From Ignavibacteriales bacterium (GTDB taxonomy: Bacteria; Bacteroidota; Ignavibacteria; Ignavibacteriales; Ignavibacteriaceae), in the NCBI GenBank assembly GCA_027347125.1, contig DAIERC010000286.1, positions 1-9,240 of the forward strand: a stretch of 9,240 nt of DNA, given 5' to 3'. The notes under the pieces were generated by a model. That model saw only the letters and a list, made by a program, of their open reading frames with translations, was not told the DNA's origin and did not search any database. How positions within the stretch are numbered: position 1 is the stretch's first letter; each line of letters starts with the position of its first letter. A program made the translations under genes and the position numbers. This document shows positions 6,595-9,240 of this stretch, in pieces.

Positions 6595-8307
6595 TTATTT
6601 CAGCAACATCATTTTTTTAGATAATGTTTGGTTATTCGTTCTTAATTGATAGAAATATATACCGCTCGATAATGTCTTGCCGAATGAATCTTTTCCGTTC
6701 CATGTTACGTTGTATTTGCCGGAAGCCTGACTCTCGTTATTCACAAGGCTCATTACTTCCTGTCCCAAAGCGTTATAAATAGTTAACGAAACAATAGACG
6801 CTTTAGGCAAAGCATATGAAATAATTGTTGACGGGTTGAACGGGTTAGGATAATTTTGCTCTAACTGGTAATCGGAAACAACAACATTAGAATTATATTT
6901 TTCTACTGCCGTTGGGTTTTGAATCCATTGAGCATGTTTAGCCGGGAACCAGTTAAGATCGCCAACAGGATAACCGCCATCTGCGGCTGTATATGCTGCC
7001 AATGAGGTAGAATAAGATGCGTCCATAGAATCCGAATAGAATTTATAACCTCTACGGTCCATATCATCTGTTGCTCTATTCCATAATGACGAAGGAGTAT
7101 TTTTTGTCATGTTTCCGCCGTTCGGAGAGCGATACCAGCGCATTAAATCCGTCATCAACATAGGGATATTTTTTAGAGTAATATTTTCTTTGGTAAAAGC
7201 CGTAACAGAATCGGCGCCAAGCCTTGTATTTATATTCCATGAAAGCGGCGTATTTTCCGTAAGATTATAAGTATTAAGAAATGCCTGACCAGAATCGGAA
7301 ATACTATAGTAATTATTCTTTATAATCCAATCAGTAGTATCGTTCGGCGCTCCGAAAATCCATGACATTCTATTATTTCCGTTGGGATATTTTTCTCCGG
7401 TGTTTGCCCATTCAAAAGTACGTGTGGCATCAGCCGAATCTTCACCCGCAGCAAAAGCATCCTGGAAAAGATTATTTGTAATAATTACAGGCGAACCAAC
7501 GTTTCCCATCGAGAGAAGCCCGTGAAAGCCCATACCATTAATAAAAGAGTTATGATCAATTATACAGTATCCGATACCTCCCGTACCGGCCGCAGGGTTG
7601 CTAAAATTATAATGCCTTACAACACGGTATTGATAATTAACAAAAGTATTATTAACAAGAATTAAAGAATCGCACGATGCTTCGCGTAAATCGAAACCTT
7701 TACCGGCACCAAAATTAGATCTACTTAAAGCGCCCATGTTTGCAAAAATAGAATTGGTAACCTGGATAGTAAATGTAGCACTACCGGTTCTAACGTGCTG
7801 GCCGTTAATATTAGTCAAAATACAACTGTCTATATAAATAGAAGAGCCAACTTGAGTTGTATTAATGAGGCCGCCTTGAACGTTATTAAAATTAGAATCG
7901 ACAGGTTCAAAATATCCTGAAACAATAATGTTTTTCATATTCAAACTTCCGCCCTGCAAAACAAATAAGTTTCCTGGAGGATTCTGGGGGCTTGTACCGG
8001 TACCGGTAGGATATTGGAAAATTACCGGTCTTCTTTCTGTACCGGTGCTGGCAGTAAGACGTAATGTACTACCGGCAGGAACGTTAAAAACTTCAGTGTT
8101 CAGGTAAATACCGCCGCGCTGCAATTCATAAACGCGATTTGCGGGAATGCCATGGTTTGCAGCCGTATCGGCTTTTATCTGCGCCATAAAGTAGGATCCC
8201 GCTGTTCCATTATACGGAATAAGCTTCACTACATCTTGTGCATATAATGACACAGATAGTAACAATAAAAGAACGAATGTTATGCCACTGTATTTTCTAT
8301 ATAGCAT
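6595..8307 (-). CDS. Secreted beta-helix protein with type IX secretion sorting domain
   Basis: 570 aa, predicted to be exported by Sec and then moved to the cell surface or medium by T9SS. The signal peptide covers about residues 1-23 (MLYRKYSGITF, seven-residue hydrophobic core, SLYAQ). Residues about 25-340 look like a right-handed parallel beta-helix: GGIYLN and GGSLNMKNIIVSG coils, then repeated turns such as YIDSCILTNI (158-167), QVTNSIFANM (182-191), ILVNNTFVNY (216-225), IIDHNSFING (249-258) and IITNNLFQDA (275-284). Residues about 340-470 include DGGYPVGDLNWFP (443-455) and are not assigned. The tail (479-570) is the sorting domain: YQLEQNYPNPFNPST, then a FlgD/Por-type Ig-like fold (YNALGQEV, GIYFYQLR, KKMMLLK). 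The ATG at 8307 is chosen for its strong AAAGGAGG and signal peptide; an upstream TTG at 8349 is rejected. It follows a TonB-dependent receptor gene on the same strand, which suggests a surface glycan-related role, but no catalytic residues can be named. Confidence 0.88.
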   Translation of the reverse strand: MLYRKYSGITFVLLLLLSVSLYAQDVVKLIPYNGTAGSYFMAQIKADTAANHGIPANRVYELQRGGIYLNTEVFNVPAGSTLRLTASTGTERRPVIFQYPTGTGTSPQNPPGNLFVLQGGSLNMKNIIVSGYFEPVDSNFNNVQGGLINTTQVGSSIYIDSCILTNINGQHVRTGSATFTIQVTNSIFANMGALSRSNFGAGKGFDLREASCDSLILVNNTFVNYQYRVVRHYNFSNPAAGTGGIGYCIIDHNSFINGMGFHGLLSMGNVGSPVIITNNLFQDAFAAGEDSADATRTFEWANTGEKYPNGNNRMSWIFGAPNDTTDWIIKNNYYSISDSGQAFLNTYNLTENTPLSWNINTRLGADSVTAFTKENITLKNIPMLMTDLMRWYRSPNGGNMTKNTPSSLWNRATDDMDRRGYKFYSDSMDASYSTSLAAYTAADGGYPVGDLNWFPAKHAQWIQNPTAVEKYNSNVVVSDYQLEQNYPNPFNPSTIISYALPKASIVSLTIYNALGQEVMSLVNNESQASGKYNVTWNGKDSFGKTLSSGIYFYQLRTNNQTLSKKMMLLK

Positions 8308-8311
8308 ATTG

Positions 8312-8319
8312 CCTCCTTT
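8312..8319 (-). promoter_or_regulatory. Strong Shine-Dalgarno of the T9SS protein gene
   Basis: The minus strand reads AAAGGAGG followed by CAAT and then the ATG at 8307. It fixes the start of the gene and gives a complete signal peptide. Confidence 0.8.
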
Positions 8320-8369
8320 AAGTTTTGGTTTAAGTATTAATTTTTGCAAAAAAGATTTAATTCTCTACT

Positions 8370-8386
8370 ATTATACACCTCCTTTT
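8370..8386 (-). promoter_or_regulatory. Orphan Shine-Dalgarno-like sequence abutting a TATAAT box in the leader of the T9SS protein gene
   Basis: The minus strand reads AAAAGGAGGTG (8386-8376), a near-complete complement of the 16S rRNA 3' end, running straight into TATAAT (8375-8370). No ATG, GTG or TTG follows at translation distance. The TATAAT could be the -10 of a promoter for the downstream gene (leader of about 55 bases), with a weak TTAATT at about 16 bases upstream as -35. The rest of the 144-bp gap (8308-8451) is AT-rich, with no clear terminator between the two genes. Confidence 0.35.
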
Positions 8387-8451
8387 GAGAAAATTAATTT
8401 TATAAATTCAAAAATCATGAACTCTTATTTTTAATTAAACTTTGTTAATCG

Positions 8452-9240
8452 TTATAATTCTAAAATAACACCAAAATCAGCGGTTACTCCGTATGTTTCA
8501 TTCGTGTTAAGAATTTTGTATCCGTTTACTCTGTCGTATATTGAAGTTCCTTCTTTTATGTTAGTAAGATTTTGAACATTCAAAAGAACCGATAGATGCT
8601 CATTAATTCTTTGTTTTAACGCCAAATCAACTCTTGTATACGCGTTTACAATCTGATCGCCTCTTCCGCTTGGCGTAAATGAAAGATTATATTCAGACTG
8701 ATGGAAGAGAGAAACTCTGCCTGAGAAGCCGGCAATATCATAACCAAGTGAAATATTTCCATAGAATTCCGGTTGATCTTCTAACTGTTGTTTTATATCA
8801 ATCGCGCGATCGGAAAATTTGTAAAAAGGAATACCTGGAAGTTCAGGAATATAATAAACAGTAGTATCTGTTCTTGCCGAGATAAGATGCGTTTCCGAAC
8901 GAACAAGCGACGCATTATATGACAATACAAAATTTTGTAAAAAACCGGGAAGGAATGTAAAATTAATTTGATGCTCGAATTCAAAGCCCCAAACTTTTGT
9001 TGCCTGAGGTGAATTATATGGAACTGTTAAAGAGTAAGTGCCGTTAAATAAGGTTTTCCATTTTAATCCTAAAGATTCGATCAGTGAATTACCGGAAGTA
9101 TTTATTCCGTTTAATACATGATACATATCGGTAATATCTTTGTAAAATGCAGATACAGAAATTAAGCCAATGTTGTTGCCAAAGAAAGAAAGATTAACTT
9201 CATAATTCCATGCTTGGGCTGTTTTCAATAAAGGGTTTCC
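8452..9240 (-). CDS. TonB-dependent outer-membrane receptor, C-terminal part of the beta-barrel (5' end beyond window)
   Basis: The last 262 residues of an outer-membrane transporter powered by TonB-ExbB-ExbD. The frame is open to the right edge (GNPLLKTAQAWNYEVNL), so the signal peptide, plug and most of the barrel lie outside; the TTG at 9228 is an internal Leu codon. Visible features are alternating amphipathic strands and recognisable receptor motifs: GNPLLK...WNYEV, ISVSAFYKDITDMYHV, WGFEFEHQINF (typical of the xGxE barrel strand), a long extracellular loop with YYIPELPGIPFYKFSDRAID, GNISLGYDIAGFSGRVSLFHQSEY, and the closing VNAYTRVDLALKQRINEHLSVLLNVQNLTNIKEG. The last residues, TADFGVILEL, end the final strand without the common terminal aromatic residue. 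The substrate (sugar, peptide, siderophore or other) cannot be told from this part. The neighbouring T9SS-secreted beta-helix protein would fit a carbohydrate-related locus, but no SusD-like gene is in view. Confidence 0.9.
   Translation of the reverse strand, partial: GNPLLKTAQAWNYEVNLSFFGNNIGLISVSAFYKDITDMYHVLNGINTSGNSLIESLGLKWKTLFNGTYSLTVPYNSPQATKVWGFEFEHQINFTFLPGFLQNFVLSYNASLVRSETHLISARTDTTVYYIPELPGIPFYKFSDRAIDIKQQLEDQPEFYGNISLGYDIAGFSGRVSLFHQSEYNLSFTPSGRGDQIVNAYTRVDLALKQRINEHLSVLLNVQNLTNIKEGTSIYDRVNGYKILNTNETYGVTADFGVILEL

Noticed and set aside
8308..8349. TTG at 8349 as the start of the T9SS protein
   Set aside because: It would put a lysine-rich extension before the signal peptide; the ATG at 8307 has a strong Shine-Dalgarno sequence and gives a normal signal peptide.
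8793..8984. Short frames overlapping the TonB receptor (8793-8984 minus, 8679-8864 plus)
   Set aside because: Both lie inside the receptor's coding region, lack ribosome binding sites, and have compositions expected of out-of-frame reading.
1..9240. Search for CRISPR arrays, tRNA or rRNA genes, insertion sequences, integrases, toxin-antitoxin pairs and defence genes
   Set aside because: No regularly spaced repeats, terminal inverted repeats with a transposase, cloverleaf sequence or relevant protein motifs are visible. RecQ here has the full housekeeping domain order and no defence-type neighbours.

Overview
The window most likely comes from a Bacteroidota/Chlorobi-group bacterium, and Ignavibacteria (Ignavibacteriales, Melioribacter-like) is my best guess. 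The strongest clue is the secreted protein at 6595-8307. It ends in a type IX secretion (T9SS) sorting domain introduced by a QNYPNPFNPST motif, which is typical of that lineage. A TonB-dependent receptor, a Dps starting MKTNIGIS, and the moderately AT-rich sequence fit as well. This placement comes from reading motifs, not from a database search.

Layout from left to right. (1) Positions 1-2362, plus strand: the C-terminal three quarters of an AcrB/MexB-type RND drug efflux pump, cut by the left edge and followed by a hairpin terminator. (2) Positions 2501-5793, minus strand: a two-gene unit in which a lipoprotein-type glycoside hydrolase family 3 beta-N-acetylhexosaminidase (NagZ-like) is followed by RecQ helicase, with a one-base TAATG stop/start overlap. 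(3) Positions 5794-6049: an AT-rich divergent intergenic region of 256 bp. It holds spaced inverted repeats, a candidate OxyR-type site, and candidate promoters for both directions. (4) Positions 6050-6520, plus strand: dps, a ferritin-like DNA-protection protein, which converges on the next gene across a strong bidirectional hairpin terminator. (5) Positions 6595-9240, minus strand: the C-terminal end of a TonB-dependent outer-membrane receptor (cut by the right edge), followed downstream by a secreted beta-helix protein with a T9SS sorting tail.

The genes form at least three functional blocks: envelope efflux; cell-wall sugar hydrolysis plus DNA repair, facing a DNA/iron protection gene; and an outer-membrane uptake or surface-protein locus. 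Oxidative stress is the most coherent theme in the middle block: the region upstream of dps contains an exact ATAG-N7-CTAT element plus an imperfect second copy, resembling an OxyR site.

I see no CRISPR array, tRNA, rRNA, insertion sequence, integrase, toxin-antitoxin pair or recognisable defence system. I do not think the window holds a clearly new system. The points most worth a second look are the dps operator region, the hydrolase-recQ translational coupling, and the uncharacterised T9SS beta-helix protein next to the TonB receptor.
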